The notes beneath the pieces are model-generated. The model did not search any database and had not been told where the DNA came from. It worked only from the letters and a program-made list of their open reading frames with translations. Both the position numbers and the translations under genes were made by a program. Below are positions 10,295 through 18,027 of a DNA stretch of 64,000 nucleotides, piece after piece. Position 1 is the stretch's first letter. Each line of letters begins with the position of its first letter. The stretch comes from Shewanella sp. Arc9-LZ (GTDB taxonomy: Bacteria > Pseudomonadota > Gammaproteobacteria > Enterobacterales > Shewanellaceae), in contig NZ_CP048031.1 of assembly GCF_010092445.1 (NCBI RefSeq), positions 3,038,001-3,102,000 on the forward strand, in the 5' to 3' direction.

Positions 10295-10555
10295 ATGTTT
10301 GTAGTTATTTTTGGCCGCCCAGGTTGCCCATATTGTGTTCGAGCTGTTGAATTATCAGAAAAGTTAGCGGCGCAAAGTGAAGATTTTAAATTCAAATATA
10401 TTGATATTCATGCCGAAGGCATCACTAAAGCGGATTTATCAAAAAGTGTGGGTAAAACGGTAGAAACTGTTCCACAAATCTTTGTTGATGAACAACCTAT
10501 TGGTGGTTGCACCGAATTTGAAGCTTATGTTCGTCAAAACAACTTACTCAATTAA
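10295..10555 (+). CDS. grxA: Glutaredoxin 1
   Basis: An 86-residue dithiol glutaredoxin with the CPYC active site at residues 11-14, the TVPQIFVDEQPIGG segment holding the cis-proline and glutathione-binding surface, and overall near-colinearity with E. coli GrxA (85 residues). It reduces disulfides in ribonucleotide reductase and other cytosolic proteins with glutathione. A good ribosome-binding site (AGGAG, bases 10285-10289) precedes the ATG. It ends at a bidirectional terminator shared with the convergent porin gene. Confidence 0.95.
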   Translation: MFVVIFGRPGCPYCVRAVELSEKLAAQSEDFKFKYIDIHAEGITKADLSKSVGKTVETVPQIFVDEQPIGGCTEFEAYVRQNNLLN

Positions 10556-10577
10556 GTAAGCTTCTTAAATTTAAACT

Positions 10578-10606
10578 AAAAAGGCAACCGATCTGGTTGC
10601 CTTTTT
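10578..10606. terminator. Bidirectional terminator between grxA and the porin gene
   Basis: AAAAGGCAACC pairs with GGTTGCCTTTT around a GATCT loop; A-run and T-run flanks make it usable on both strands for the two convergent genes. Confidence 0.88.
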
Positions 10607-10622
10607 GTTATCTGCTCAAATA

Positions 10623-11774
10623 TTAAAGAGCATATTTCGCCGAAAACATAATCCGATTTAAGTCGCCATCAGAACCGTCTTCACGTTCATTTAAGGCATG
10701 CATAAACTCAACCCCAAATGTTAGTGGCTTTGAAGGTGAAAACAATAAGTTAACGTAACCAGAGTAAGCCTCTTTATTAACTGCACCACCGGTAAGCGCC
10801 ACATCATTATCTGCGCTAAAACCTGAGAACGTCACACTAGAACGCCATTGCTCCGACCACCAGTGACGATATGACACAAAACCACCAAATGATTTAATCG
10901 CTTGAATTTCCCCATTGGTATCAAGCACGCCAGCGTTGGCATAATTTAGCGCCATATAACGACCTAACCCTTCCCCGTAAGTTGCAGTAAATTTGAAGTC
11001 ATCTTTACCGACAGGAATAACACCCGCGAAACTGACACCATAACCTAGTTCTGATGTGTCATACGTTGTGGTACCAACAACTTGCTCTAGATCTAATTGC
11101 CTTACAATCGCCGCCACTGAAAATGCAGAACCACTGGCAGCACTAAAGTTATAGCGACCAACAAAATCAGGAACAACGCCACTGCCACTAGTAATTCGAC
11201 CACCGCCGCTCAATGGCGTCACAGTTGTTTCAGGATTCTCAATTGAGAACTGCCAATTGCCACTGGTATAACGTAGTTGTGATTGTCTCACAAACGGTGT
11301 TCCATCAGCCGCACCGACAAAGTCTAGGTTTTCCGGTAAAGCACCAGGGTTTTGGAAAGTAGTCCACGTTTGCCCTACAGTCCAATTGTCATAACTTACA
11401 AATGCATGGCGAATACGTGGAGAGTAACTATTAGAAACTCGTTCATTACCATCTGTATGCGTCATAAAATCCAGTTCAATAAAACCAGTCAGTGTATGCC
11501 CTTCAACATCAGTAACAGTCTTAAAATTAAAACGTGATTCACGAGCTTGAAAGTCGACTACTTGCTTACCATTACCCGTCGTACCATAAATAGTGCCTGG
11601 CACATAAAACTGACGAGATAACGAACCTGAATCTGGCGCCCCATTGCCATAATCACTAAACATCACATCGGCTTTAATGTAACCACCAAAAGTCATATCT
11701 GTAGCAGCCTGAGCTCCCCCACTCATCGCCAATAACGCGCCTGCAACATAAAGACTGAGTTTTTGCTTTTTCAT
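10623..11774 (-). CDS. DcaP-type trimeric outer-membrane porin
   Basis: 383 residues with a Sec signal peptide (cleaved near AQA at residue 23) and a mature part of alternating amphipathic strands ending in an aromatic-free but typical outer-membrane C-terminus (MFSAKYAL). The pattern FGGYIKADVMFSDYG near the N-terminus, DFQARESRFNFKT, the GFIELDFM segment and the WTVGQTWTTFQNP motif match DcaP-like porins, which take up dicarboxylates and other small anions. The substrate here is unknown. A good Shine-Dalgarno (GGGAGA) precedes the ATG. The gene is monocistronic, ending at the terminator shared with grxA. Confidence 0.85.
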   Translation of the reverse strand: MKKQKLSLYVAGALLAMSGGAQAATDMTFGGYIKADVMFSDYGNGAPDSGSLSRQFYVPGTIYGTTGNGKQVVDFQARESRFNFKTVTDVEGHTLTGFIELDFMTHTDGNERVSNSYSPRIRHAFVSYDNWTVGQTWTTFQNPGALPENLDFVGAADGTPFVRQSQLRYTSGNWQFSIENPETTVTPLSGGGRITSGSGVVPDFVGRYNFSAASGSAFSVAAIVRQLDLEQVVGTTTYDTSELGYGVSFAGVIPVGKDDFKFTATYGEGLGRYMALNYANAGVLDTNGEIQAIKSFGGFVSYRHWWSEQWRSSVTFSGFSADNDVALTGGAVNKEAYSGYVNLLFSPSKPLTFGVEFMHALNEREDGSDGDLNRIMFSAKYAL

Positions 11775-12146
11775 TATTATCTCCCTATTGATATTGTTCT
11801 AATCTTGAGCAATATGAGCCAATTAACAGCCATGTAACATTAGCAATAGGTCTATGAGACAAAAGTAGACAAGCAAAAACTAATAAATAGACTACTTCGA
11901 AAACAAGATGTTGTTTAATACAATGTAGATCTTGATGAGTTTGGACACTAAAGATTTATAAGAAATTAAACGCTAAATAAGCTGATAACAAAATACATCG
12001 ACCAGTTACGACCTGGATTGGTTTCGTATAGCATCTTAGGCTCGCTGGAATATAATCATCGAACGCTACTCAAATCTTGTAACGTAATAATAAGATTTAA
12101 CGTTGATAAAAGGGATTATTAGAGGACATAACTAAAGGAGTAAAAT
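11775..12146. other. Non-coding stretch between porin promoter side and tRNA-Lys array
   Basis: No open frame with a credible ribosome-binding site was seen. The right end grades into decayed tRNA-Lys sequence (next entry). The left end must hold the porin promoter, but no clear -10/-35 pair could be chosen by eye. Confidence 0.5.
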
Positions 12147-12238
12147 AGTGGGTGATGAAAGGTTCAAACATTGGAAAAATGACTCAAAAGTCAACGGCAG
12201 CAGTTGATTTCATACAGAGTAACTGAGCTGACGATCCA
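12147..12238 (-). pseudogene. Decayed tRNA-Lys relic
   Basis: Read on the minus strand, the segment keeps the layout of the neighbouring tRNA-Lys genes: a degraded acceptor/D-arm (GGATCGTCAGCTCAGTTA), an anticodon arm TTGAC-TTTTGA-GTCAA with the UUU anticodon, a T-arm-like part, and ATCACCCACTA in place of the CCA end. Many substitutions and insertions break the acceptor stem. On the 5' side even the leader found before the intact genes (CATCTTG then TTTTGCAA on the plus strand) is preserved. It marks an older unit of the array. Confidence 0.7.
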
Positions 12239-12387
12239 TCTTGATTTTGCAAAACCTAATTATTATTGAAGTTAAAACAAACTATCGAGATTTAAACATC
12301 TGAAAATATACCGAGCTATTTCAGCCAATGATAAGTCTGGTATTCTGTGATGATTTAGAAAGAATAGTGAGGGAATAACAGAGAAAG

Positions 12388-12463
12388 TGGTGGGTCGTGA
12401 AGGATTCGAACCTTCGACCAATTGGTTAAAAGCCAACTGCTCTACCAACTGAGCTAACGACCC
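12388..12463 (-). tRNA. tRNA-Lys(UUU), copy 1 of 6
   Basis: A 76-nt gene with encoded CCA. The minus-strand sequence starts GGGTCGTTAGCTCAGTTGGT and folds as a standard cloverleaf: acceptor GGGTCGT/ACGACCC, anticodon arm TTGGC-TTTTAAC-CAA with anticodon TTT, T-loop TTCGAAT. It is the last gene of the minus-strand array. Confidence 0.97.
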
Positions 12464-12499
12464 ATCTTGGTGTTGCGATATTCATACTCTTGCTGGAAC

Positions 12500-12544
12500 A
12501 AAAGCCAACTGTCTCTATTTCAAGACTAACTGAGCTAACGACCC
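12500..12544 (-). repeat. tRNA-Lys 5'-half remnant a
   Basis: On the minus strand the first 20 nt equal the tRNA-Lys 5' end with one change (GTTAGT for GTTGGT), then an 8-nt insert CTTGAAAT, AGAG, one extra A, and CAGTTGGCTTTT up to the anticodon; after that the tRNA similarity stops. It cannot form a cloverleaf. Confidence 0.85.
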
Positions 12545-12581
12545 ATCTTGGTTTTGCAAGAACTTATATTCTTACTGAAAC

Positions 12582-12626
12582 AAAAGCCAACTGTCTCTAT
12601 TTCAAGACCAACTGAGCTAACGACCC
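12582..12626 (-). repeat. tRNA-Lys 5'-half remnant b
   Basis: Same 45-nt architecture as the unit at 12500 (20-nt tRNA 5' end, CTTGAAAT insert, AGAGA, CAGTTGGCTTTT), with a perfect copy of the tRNA 5' end. It sits 82 bp from that unit, with a spacer containing AAGAA and TTCTT arms. Confidence 0.85.
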
Positions 12627-12669
12627 ATCTTGATATGACATTTAAATTCTTTAACCACGATTTAAAAAG

Positions 12670-12745
12670 TGGTGGGTCGTGAAGGATTCGAACCTTCGAC
12701 CAATTGGTTAAAAGCCAACTGCTCTACCAACTGAGCTAACGACCC
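12670..12745 (-). tRNA. tRNA-Lys(UUU), copy 2 of 6
   Basis: Identical to copy 1 over all 76 nt, including the encoded CCA. Just downstream is the shared trailer CTTTTTAAATCGTGG seen after several array genes. Confidence 0.97.
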
Positions 12746-12783
12746 ATCTTGGTTTTGCAAGAACTGATATTCTTACTGGAACT

Positions 12784-12827
12784 AAAGCCAATTGTCTCTA
12801 TTTCAAGACCAACTTAGCTAACGACCC
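12784..12827 (-). repeat. tRNA-Lys 5'-half remnant c
   Basis: Same layout as the other half-units, with small changes (GCTAAGTTGGT in the D-arm and CAATTGGC in the anticodon half). It is the most diverged of the six clear remnants. Confidence 0.82.
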
Positions 12828-12870
12828 ATATTGATATGACATTTAAATTCTTTAACCACGATTTAAAAAG

Positions 12871-12946
12871 TGGTGGGTCGTGAAGGATTCGAACCTTCGA
12901 CCAATTGGTTAAAAGCCAACTGCTCTACCAACTGAGCTAACGACCC
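12871..12946 (-). tRNA. tRNA-Lys(UUU), copy 3 of 6
   Basis: A 76-nt cloverleaf identical to copy 1, with TTT anticodon and encoded CCA. Confidence 0.97.
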
Positions 12947-12982
12947 ATCTTGGTGTTGCGATATTCATACTCTTGCTGGAAC

Positions 12983-13027
12983 AAAAGCCAACTGTCTCTA
13001 TTTCAAGACCAACTGAGCTAACGACCC
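12983..13027 (-). repeat. tRNA-Lys 5'-half remnant d
   Basis: 45-nt remnant with a perfect 20-nt tRNA 5' end, CTTGAAAT insert and anticodon half, lying 37 bp upstream of tRNA copy 3 in the transcript. Confidence 0.85.
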
Positions 13028-13113
13028 ATCTTGGTTTTGCAAGAACTGATATTCTTACTGGAGTGAATGCCCCATTTTATAACATTTAAATTCTTTAACC
13101 ACGATTTAAAAAG

Positions 13114-13189
13114 TGGTGGGTCGTGAAGGATTCGAACCTTCGACCAATTGGTTAAAAGCCAACTGCTCTACCAACTGAGCTAACGACCC
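13114..13189 (-). tRNA. tRNA-Lys(UUU), copy 4 of 6
   Basis: Identical 76-nt gene with TTT anticodon and encoded CCA. Its neighbour at 13233 is only 43 bp away with no remnant between. Confidence 0.97.
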
Positions 13190-13232
13190 ATCTTGATATA
13201 ACATTTAAATTCTTTAACCACGATTTAAAAAG

Positions 13233-13308
13233 TGGTGGGTCGTGAAGGATTCGAACCTTCGACCAATTGGTTAAAAGCCAACTGCTCTACCAACTGAGCT
13301 AACGACCC
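13233..13308 (-). tRNA. tRNA-Lys(UUU), copy 5 of 6
   Basis: Identical 76-nt gene with TTT anticodon and encoded CCA. The spacer up to copy 6 repeats the one between copies 3 and 4, including the GAGTGAATGCCCC tract. Confidence 0.97.
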
Positions 13309-13394
13309 ATCTTGGTTTTGCAAGAACTGATATTCTTACTGGAGTGAATGCCCCATTTTATAACATTTAAATTCTTTAACCACGATTTAAAAAG

Positions 13395-13470
13395 TGGTGG
13401 GTCGTGAAGGATTCGAACCTTCGACCAATTGGTTAAAAGCCAACTGCTCTACCAACTGAGCTAACGACCC
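13395..13470 (-). tRNA. tRNA-Lys(UUU), copy 6 of 6 (promoter-proximal)
   Basis: Identical 76-nt gene with TTT anticodon and encoded CCA. It is the first full tRNA after the array promoter, preceded in the transcript by about 340 nt that include two half-tRNA units. Confidence 0.97.
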
Positions 13471-13507
13471 ATCTTGGTTTTGCAAGAACTGATATTCTTA
13501 CTGGAAC

Positions 13508-13552
13508 AAAAGCCAACTGTCTCTATTTCAAGACCAACTGAACTAACGACCC
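13508..13552 (-). repeat. tRNA-Lys 5'-half remnant e
   Basis: 45-nt half-unit with one change in the D-stem (GTTAGTTCAGTT). It lies between the array promoter and the first full tRNA, 82 bp from the next half-unit. Confidence 0.85.
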
Positions 13553-13589
13553 ATCTTGGTTTTGCAAGAACTGATATTCTTACTGGAAC

Positions 13590-13634
13590 AAAAGCCAACT
13601 GTCTCTATTTCAAGACCAACTGAGCTAACGACCC
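13590..13634 (-). repeat. tRNA-Lys 5'-half remnant f
   Basis: 45-nt half-unit with a perfect 20-nt tRNA 5' end. A further, strongly decayed copy is recognisable just upstream at about 13668-13720 (CTTGAAATATAGGCAGTTTG-like core on the minus strand). Confidence 0.83.
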
Positions 13635-13817
13635 ATCTTGGTTTTGCAAGAACTTAAGGTTCTTACTGGAATGAAACAAACTGCCTATATTTCAAGTCTT
13701 GTTAAATTATCATCCCATTTTGTTGTTTGTTAATAACAACTCATATTACAGTAACTGTAGACTAAGTTATTATCACCTCAACACACCCCAGAAGGCTCTG
13801 CCGTTCTGAGGGCGCCT

Positions 13818-13845
13818 ATAATACCTTTTTCAATTTCTCATGCAA
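13818..13845 (-). promoter_or_regulatory. Sigma-70 promoter of the tRNA-Lys array, stable-RNA type
   Basis: Minus strand: -35 TTGCAT (13840-13845), 16-nt spacer, -10 TATTAT (13818-13823), then a GC-rich discriminator AGGCGCC and a predicted start near 13811. An A/T-rich stretch precedes the -35 box like an UP element. GC-rich discriminators are typical of promoters under stringent control. It lies between the cpoB stop and the first tRNA, so the array is probably transcribed apart from the tol-pal operon. Confidence 0.72.
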
Positions 13846-13876
13846 GCCCAAATTTATAATTTCTTGTTGTTTGCAT

Positions 13877-13903
13877 GAAAAACAGACTAAGAGGCTGTTT
13901 TTT
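13877..13903 (-). terminator. Probable terminator after cpoB
   Basis: Minus strand AAAAACAG / CTGTTTTT stem with a 9-nt loop and T-run, 8 bp past the cpoB stop. The stem is AT-rich, so efficiency is uncertain. Confidence 0.6.
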
Positions 13904-13910
13904 GGCTTAA

Positions 13911-14648
13911 TTAGCCTTTCAATGCTGATAATTGCTGTTGTGCAAGGCGTGCGGAGGCACTATCTGCGTACTCTTTTAAGACTTTGTTATACAGTGCTCT
14001 TGCACCCGCAGAGTCATTTTCTTTTTCTGCAATCATGCCAAGCTTAACTAAACTATCGCCACGCTTATTTGAATCTGCAAATTTACTGACAACTGTACTA
14101 AAAGCTTGTTTCGCATCATTGTACTCACTTTTATTGTACAACAATTGGCCTAACCAATAGTTTGCATTAGCTGCATAATTAGATTCTGGGTATGTCGATA
14201 TAAAACTACGAAAAGCAGGAATGGCTTCATCATACTTGCGTTCTTTAAGAACCAAGTTAACGGCGGCCTCATAGCTTCCTGTTTCACCTAACGTTGAACT
14301 GGCTGCGGCAACCGTAGTGGCATCAGCTTGAGCTGGCGCTGCTGGGGTTGATGACTTAGCAGTAAGATTAGCAATTTCCTCGTACAGCTGTCGTTGACGC
14401 TGTAACATCTGATTCATTTGATAATTTTGTTGCTCAGTAATGCCTCTTAAATCTAACACTTCATTTTGCAATGCATCCATACGACGTTGCATGTCGAATT
14501 CGCCTTGTTGCTTTGCTTTAATGATGCGTTCTAATCTTGAAATTCTGTCATCATTTGAACCACCAGATGCATCCGAAACCGGTGCTGGTGCAGCAAAAGC
14601 CGTGGCCGTTGTAAAGAACATCGCCGCAACTAATATGGCTAGTTTCAT
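13911..14648 (-). CDS. cpoB: Cell division coordinator CpoB (YbgF)
   Basis: CpoB is a periplasmic protein that links Tol-Pal to the peptidoglycan synthase PBP1b during constriction and binds TolA. The 245 residues comprise a signal peptide (1-19, cleaved after AFA), an N-terminal trimerising coiled coil (about 33-95, with ISRLERIIKAKQ and Gln/Leu-rich heptads), a low-complexity Ala/Thr linker, and about three TPR-like repeats in the last 120 residues (YEAAVNLVLKERKYDEAIPA, NYWLGQLLYNKSEYNDA, LVKLGMIAEKENDSA). It is the last gene of the tol-pal cluster. A terminator-like hairpin sits directly before its ribosome-binding site, so its expression may be set apart from pal. Confidence 0.95.
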   Translation of the reverse strand: MKLAILVAAMFFTTATAFAAPAPVSDASGGSNDDRISRLERIIKAKQQGEFDMQRRMDALQNEVLDLRGITEQQNYQMNQMLQRQRQLYEEIANLTAKSSTPAAPAQADATTVAAASSTLGETGSYEAAVNLVLKERKYDEAIPAFRSFISTYPESNYAANANYWLGQLLYNKSEYNDAKQAFSTVVSKFADSNKRGDSLVKLGMIAEKENDSAGARALYNKVLKEYADSASARLAQQQLSALKG

Positions 14649-14654
14649 TTTTAT

Positions 14655-14689
14655 CTCCTAAAAAAGGCCAACCGATAACGGTTGGCCTT
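14655..14689 (-). terminator. Terminator-like hairpin between pal and cpoB (possible attenuator)
   Basis: Minus strand AAGGCCAACCG / CGGTTGGCCTT, a perfect 11-bp stem with a TTAT loop, is followed by TTTTTT and then immediately AGGAGA, the cpoB ribosome-binding site. This is a complete intrinsic terminator placed inside the operon. Confidence 0.8.
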
Positions 14690-14703
14690 ACACTTCTTAC
14701 GCT

Positions 14704-15240
14704 TTAGTAAACTAACACACCACGACGGTTTTTAGCAAAACCAGTATCGTTACGTGAATAATCTAATGGCTTTTCTTCGCCGTAGCTCACGATGCTCATT
14801 TGGCTAGGTTGTACACCCATACCTTGTAAATACTTAGCAACCGCTTTAGCACGACGTTCGCCTAGTGCGATGTTGTATTCTGGAGTACCACGTTCATCAG
14901 CATGACCTTCAATCAACACTCGAACATTTGGATGCTCAACTAAATAGTTACCATGAGCTTGAATGATCTCAGCATTTTCACTTTGAACTTCACTGCGATC
15001 AAAGTCGAAGTAAATGATATTTTGACGACGTAATTCTTGTTCTTTTAAACGCTGCTGTTCTGCAGAGCTCAGTACAGGAGCTACACCACCAGTTTCAATA
15101 CCACCATTACCGTATTCACTACCAGTACCACTCATAGAACCGTTAGCGTCAGTTTCAGAGTCTGAAGTTGAGCTACAGGCACCCAGTGCCATAAGCGGAA
15201 CTGCAACCAACATAGCTTTAAACAACTTATTCAGATCCAT
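14704..15240 (-). CDS. pal: Peptidoglycan-associated lipoprotein Pal
   Basis: Pal anchors the outer membrane to peptidoglycan and is the partner of TolB. The 178 residues start with a lipoprotein signal peptide and lipobox LGAC (lipidated Cys22), then a Ser/Gly-rich linker and a C-terminal OmpA-like domain (about 72-178) with IYFDFDRSEV, the diaminopimelate-binding GHADERGTPEYNIALGERRA and a final YSRNDTGFAKNRRGVLVY. It sits between tolB (23 bp gap) and cpoB in the conserved order. Confidence 0.97.
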   Translation of the reverse strand: MDLNKLFKAMLVAVPLMALGACSSTSDSETDANGSMSGTGSEYGNGGIETGGVAPVLSSAEQQRLKEQELRRQNIIYFDFDRSEVQSENAEIIQAHGNYLVEHPNVRVLIEGHADERGTPEYNIALGERRAKAVAKYLQGMGVQPSQMSIVSYGEEKPLDYSRNDTGFAKNRRGVLVY

Positions 15241-15263
15241 TTTAAATCCTTATCAATATCTAT

Positions 15264-16592
15264 TTAGAGAAACGGAGACCATGCTGGTGACTTCACCTCG
15301 CCCTGGCCGACAGGCAATCTTGCTTTAAATCTGCCGTCCATAGAAACAGCAGCTAACACTTGTTTACCTTGATGGGTTGTACCGTAGATAACCATAGTGC
15401 CATTTGGAGCAACACTTGGTGATTCATCGAGTTGAGTTGATGAAAGCACCTGCATAAAGCGTGTTGCAAGATCCATTCTAGCAATATGGAATTTACCGTT
15501 AGTACGGTTTACAAAAATCATACTACGACCGTCTGGGCTAATTGAACCGCCTAGGTTCCATTCACCTTCAAAAGTCATACGCGAGACTTTATTTGTATCT
15601 AAACTTACGCGATATAACTGTGGTTTCCCACCACGTTCAGAGGTAAATAAAATTGATTTACCGTCTGGGAACCAAGAAGGTTCAGTATCGATTGCGTAAT
15701 GCTCTGTAATACGTCGAGTTGCTTTAGTCGCAATATCGACGACATAAATTTCTGGTTGGCCATCTTTTGACAGTGTAACAGCTAATTTTTTGCCATCAGG
15801 AGAAAATGCTGGTGCACCATTAATACCGTCAAAACTACTCACTAATGTACGAGTTTGGCTGTAAATGTCTTGAACAAAGATTTCAGCTTTTCTATTTTCA
15901 AAACTCACATAAGCTAAACGACGACCATCAGGAGACCACGTTGGTGACATCAATGGCTCTGGTGAACGTAGTAACATTTGTTCATTGTAGCCATCGTAAT
16001 CCGCAATCATTAGATGGTAAGGTGCTTTTTGACCTTGTTTAACCACAACATATGCGATACGGGTTAAAAATGCACCACGAATACCGGTGAGCTTTTCATA
16101 CACAATATCACTGATACGGTGGCTGTACTGTCTAAATTGGTTTGCACTAATAACCGTTTCACGGCTTTCAAGTAATAACTCATTGTTATTCTGAGGCCCT
16201 TTACCCGCTTGAAGTTGTGCTTTGACTAAATCAATCAGCTCAAAACTCACTAAATATTGATCGGCGCCATATGGCTTAACCGTACCAACCACAAGCGCTT
16301 CCGCTTCTACATTAGCCCAATTTTGAGCAGTAAATCCATTTACAGACGAAATAGTTGATTGTGGCAATGCACGCACATCAAGTGTCTTAAATGTACCACT
16401 GCGAGACAAATCAGATGCTACCACATCAGAAATAGATGCAGGAGCTGGACCTTGACCTTGCCATACAAAAGGTACAACAGCAATCGGTCTTGCTGCATCA
16501 ACCCCTTCTGTAATCACAATATCTAACGCTGCGCGAGCGGGTGTAGTTAACACTATTAATACCAGTGTTAGCCATTTAGCCAAATTATTCAT
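15264..16592 (-). CDS. tolB: Tol-Pal system beta-propeller protein TolB
   Basis: Periplasmic TolB binds Pal and TolA and relays force from the TolQR motor. 442 residues: signal peptide (cleaved after ARA at 21), N-terminal alpha/beta domain (about 22-165), then a six-bladed propeller seen as repeated [41 protein letters not shown] and [12 protein letters not shown] motifs. The N-terminal strand used as TolA-binding TolA box is present as expected for the family. The length is slightly above E. coli TolB (430). Confidence 0.97.
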   Translation of the reverse strand: MNNLAKWLTLVLIVLTTPARAALDIVITEGVDAARPIAVVPFVWQGQGPAPASISDVVASDLSRSGTFKTLDVRALPQSTISSVNGFTAQNWANVEAEALVVGTVKPYGADQYLVSFELIDLVKAQLQAGKGPQNNNELLLESRETVISANQFRQYSHRISDIVYEKLTGIRGAFLTRIAYVVVKQGQKAPYHLMIADYDGYNEQMLLRSPEPLMSPTWSPDGRRLAYVSFENRKAEIFVQDIYSQTRTLVSSFDGINGAPAFSPDGKKLAVTLSKDGQPEIYVVDIATKATRRITEHYAIDTEPSWFPDGKSILFTSERGGKPQLYRVSLDTNKVSRMTFEGEWNLGGSISPDGRSMIFVNRTNGKFHIARMDLATRFMQVLSSTQLDESPSVAPNGTMVIYGTTHQGKQVLAAVSMDGRFKARLPVGQGEVKSPAWSPFL

Positions 16593-16635
16593 GCGACTCC
16601 TTTTAACTCCATTCCATCATTAAATACGATTGATA

Positions 16636-17598
16636 TTAATTAAATTCCGGTGAAACGGTTAAATTAATTTCTTTTAATTGCTGATAAACAGCCGGTTCAG
16701 GCGATACTGGTAACCGTCCCGCTTTATTTATCGACGCTTTGGCGGCTCGACAAACTACCTGATCACCATCTAACGTTTGGCTTGTTGTGACAAAACCATC
16801 TGACGCTAGACGAATAAAGACCCTGCAGCTTTTCCCACGCATTGACTCATCAACAACTAAATTTCGTTGAATAGTGGCAATAATCATGGCTTTATACTTA
16901 TCAACTTCTGACAACACTTGCTTGTTACGTGTTTTAGAAAGTGAGTCTTGTTCAGCAGCCATAGCCTCTGCCATTTCACGTTCTTGACGCGCTTTAGTAT
17001 CAGCTTCTGCTTTACGTTTACGCTCAGCATCTTCTTTACGTTTACGTTCGTCATCAGCGCGTTGACGTTCTTCTTGAGCTTTTTTCGCAGCAGCTTCTTC
17101 TTGCTTACGTTTTTCAGCGGCTTTCTTAGCTGCGTCTTCAGAAGCTTTTTGCTCTTGTTCTTTTTGCTTGCGTACTACTTCAGCTTTATCTGCTCGCTCT
17201 TTTTCTAGCACTTGCTTTGCCTGAGCGGCTTTAGCGGCGTCATTAGCCTTTTGAGTTTCCTGCTCTTTTTGTTTACGCTGGATCTCTAAAGTTTTAATTT
17301 TTTCTTGTTCACGTTCACGCTCACGGCGAGCTTCTGATGCTTTACGTTCTAGTTCTGCTTGACGGGCTTTTTCTTGCTTAGTCACATCTTGCTTTTGTTT
17401 CTTTAATTGCTCAACTCTGTCATTCACTTTCTGTTGATCAATTACAATTGCTTGAACGGCAGGTGCACTTGCTGCTGCCGTTTGCATTTGCTTGGGCTTA
17501 TCATCAAAACTAATGCCTAAAGCAAGAATGACGATAAATCCAATATGAATACCAGCAGAAATAGAAACTGGTACGGTTAAATCTGAATTTCCAGCCAC
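16636..17598 (-). CDS. tolA: Cell envelope integrity protein TolA
   Basis: TolA spans from the inner membrane, where it joins TolQR, to the outer membrane, where it meets TolB-Pal. 320 residues: one membrane helix (about 13-31) with the Ser-His face typical for TolQR contact, a very long Lys/Glu/Ala/Gln-rich helix (about 50-220), and a C-terminal domain (about 225-320) with two cysteines (SCRVF, VVCRA) that form the usual disulfide. It is shorter than E. coli TolA (421), mainly in the helical domain II. It abuts tolR directly. Confidence 0.96.
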   Translation of the reverse strand: MAGNSDLTVPVSISAGIHIGFIVILALGISFDDKPKQMQTAAASAPAVQAIVIDQQKVNDRVEQLKKQKQDVTKQEKARQAELERKASEARREREREQEKIKTLEIQRKQKEQETQKANDAAKAAQAKQVLEKERADKAEVVRKQKEQEQKASEDAAKKAAEKRKQEEAAAKKAQEERQRADDERKRKEDAERKRKAEADTKARQEREMAEAMAAEQDSLSKTRNKQVLSEVDKYKAMIIATIQRNLVVDESMRGKSCRVFIRLASDGFVTTSQTLDGDQVVCRAAKASINKAGRLPVSPEPAVYQQLKEINLTVSPEFN

Positions 17599-18027
17599 CT
17601 ATTTCTCCTTTGGTGAATCGGTCATTAGCCCTACGGCAGGCACGCCAGCACCTTGCAAGCTAATCATTAATTGAATAACGCTTTCATAAGGTATCGTGCG
17701 GTCCGCTTTTACAACCACTGGCCTTAACGGTTCAAGTTGGATTAACGCTCCAACTTCAGTTGATACTTGCTCTAAGTCCATAACTTCAGAGTTAGAACTA
17801 CTGCCGATATTCAAAAAATATTGTCCCTCTGCGTCAATCGATGCAACGATAGGAGGCTTACTATCAGGTGGCAACGACTCCGCATTACCTTGAGGCAATT
17901 CTACTTTGACTCCTTGCGATACAATAGGCGCTGTCACCATAAAAATAATCAACAACACCAACATCACGTCGATGTAAGGTACCACGTTGATTTCTGCAAC
18001 TGGACGACGACGTTTACGCTGATACAT
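17599..18027 (-). CDS. tolR: Tol-Pal motor protein TolR (ExbD family)
   Basis: 142 residues, the same length as E. coli TolR. There is a short cytoplasmic N-terminus with Arg/Lys, one membrane helix with the essential aspartate in VVPYIDVMLVLLIIF (Asp20), and a periplasmic dimerising domain ending in the conserved VGLMT segment. With TolQ it forms the proton channel that energises TolA. Its start overlaps the tolQ stop by one base (TAATG arrangement), indicating translational coupling. Confidence 0.97.
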   Translation of the reverse strand: MYQRKRRRPVAEINVVPYIDVMLVLLIIFMVTAPIVSQGVKVELPQGNAESLPPDSKPPIVASIDAEGQYFLNIGSSSNSEVMDLEQVSTEVGALIQLEPLRPVVVKADRTIPYESVIQLMISLQGAGVPAVGLMTDSPKEK

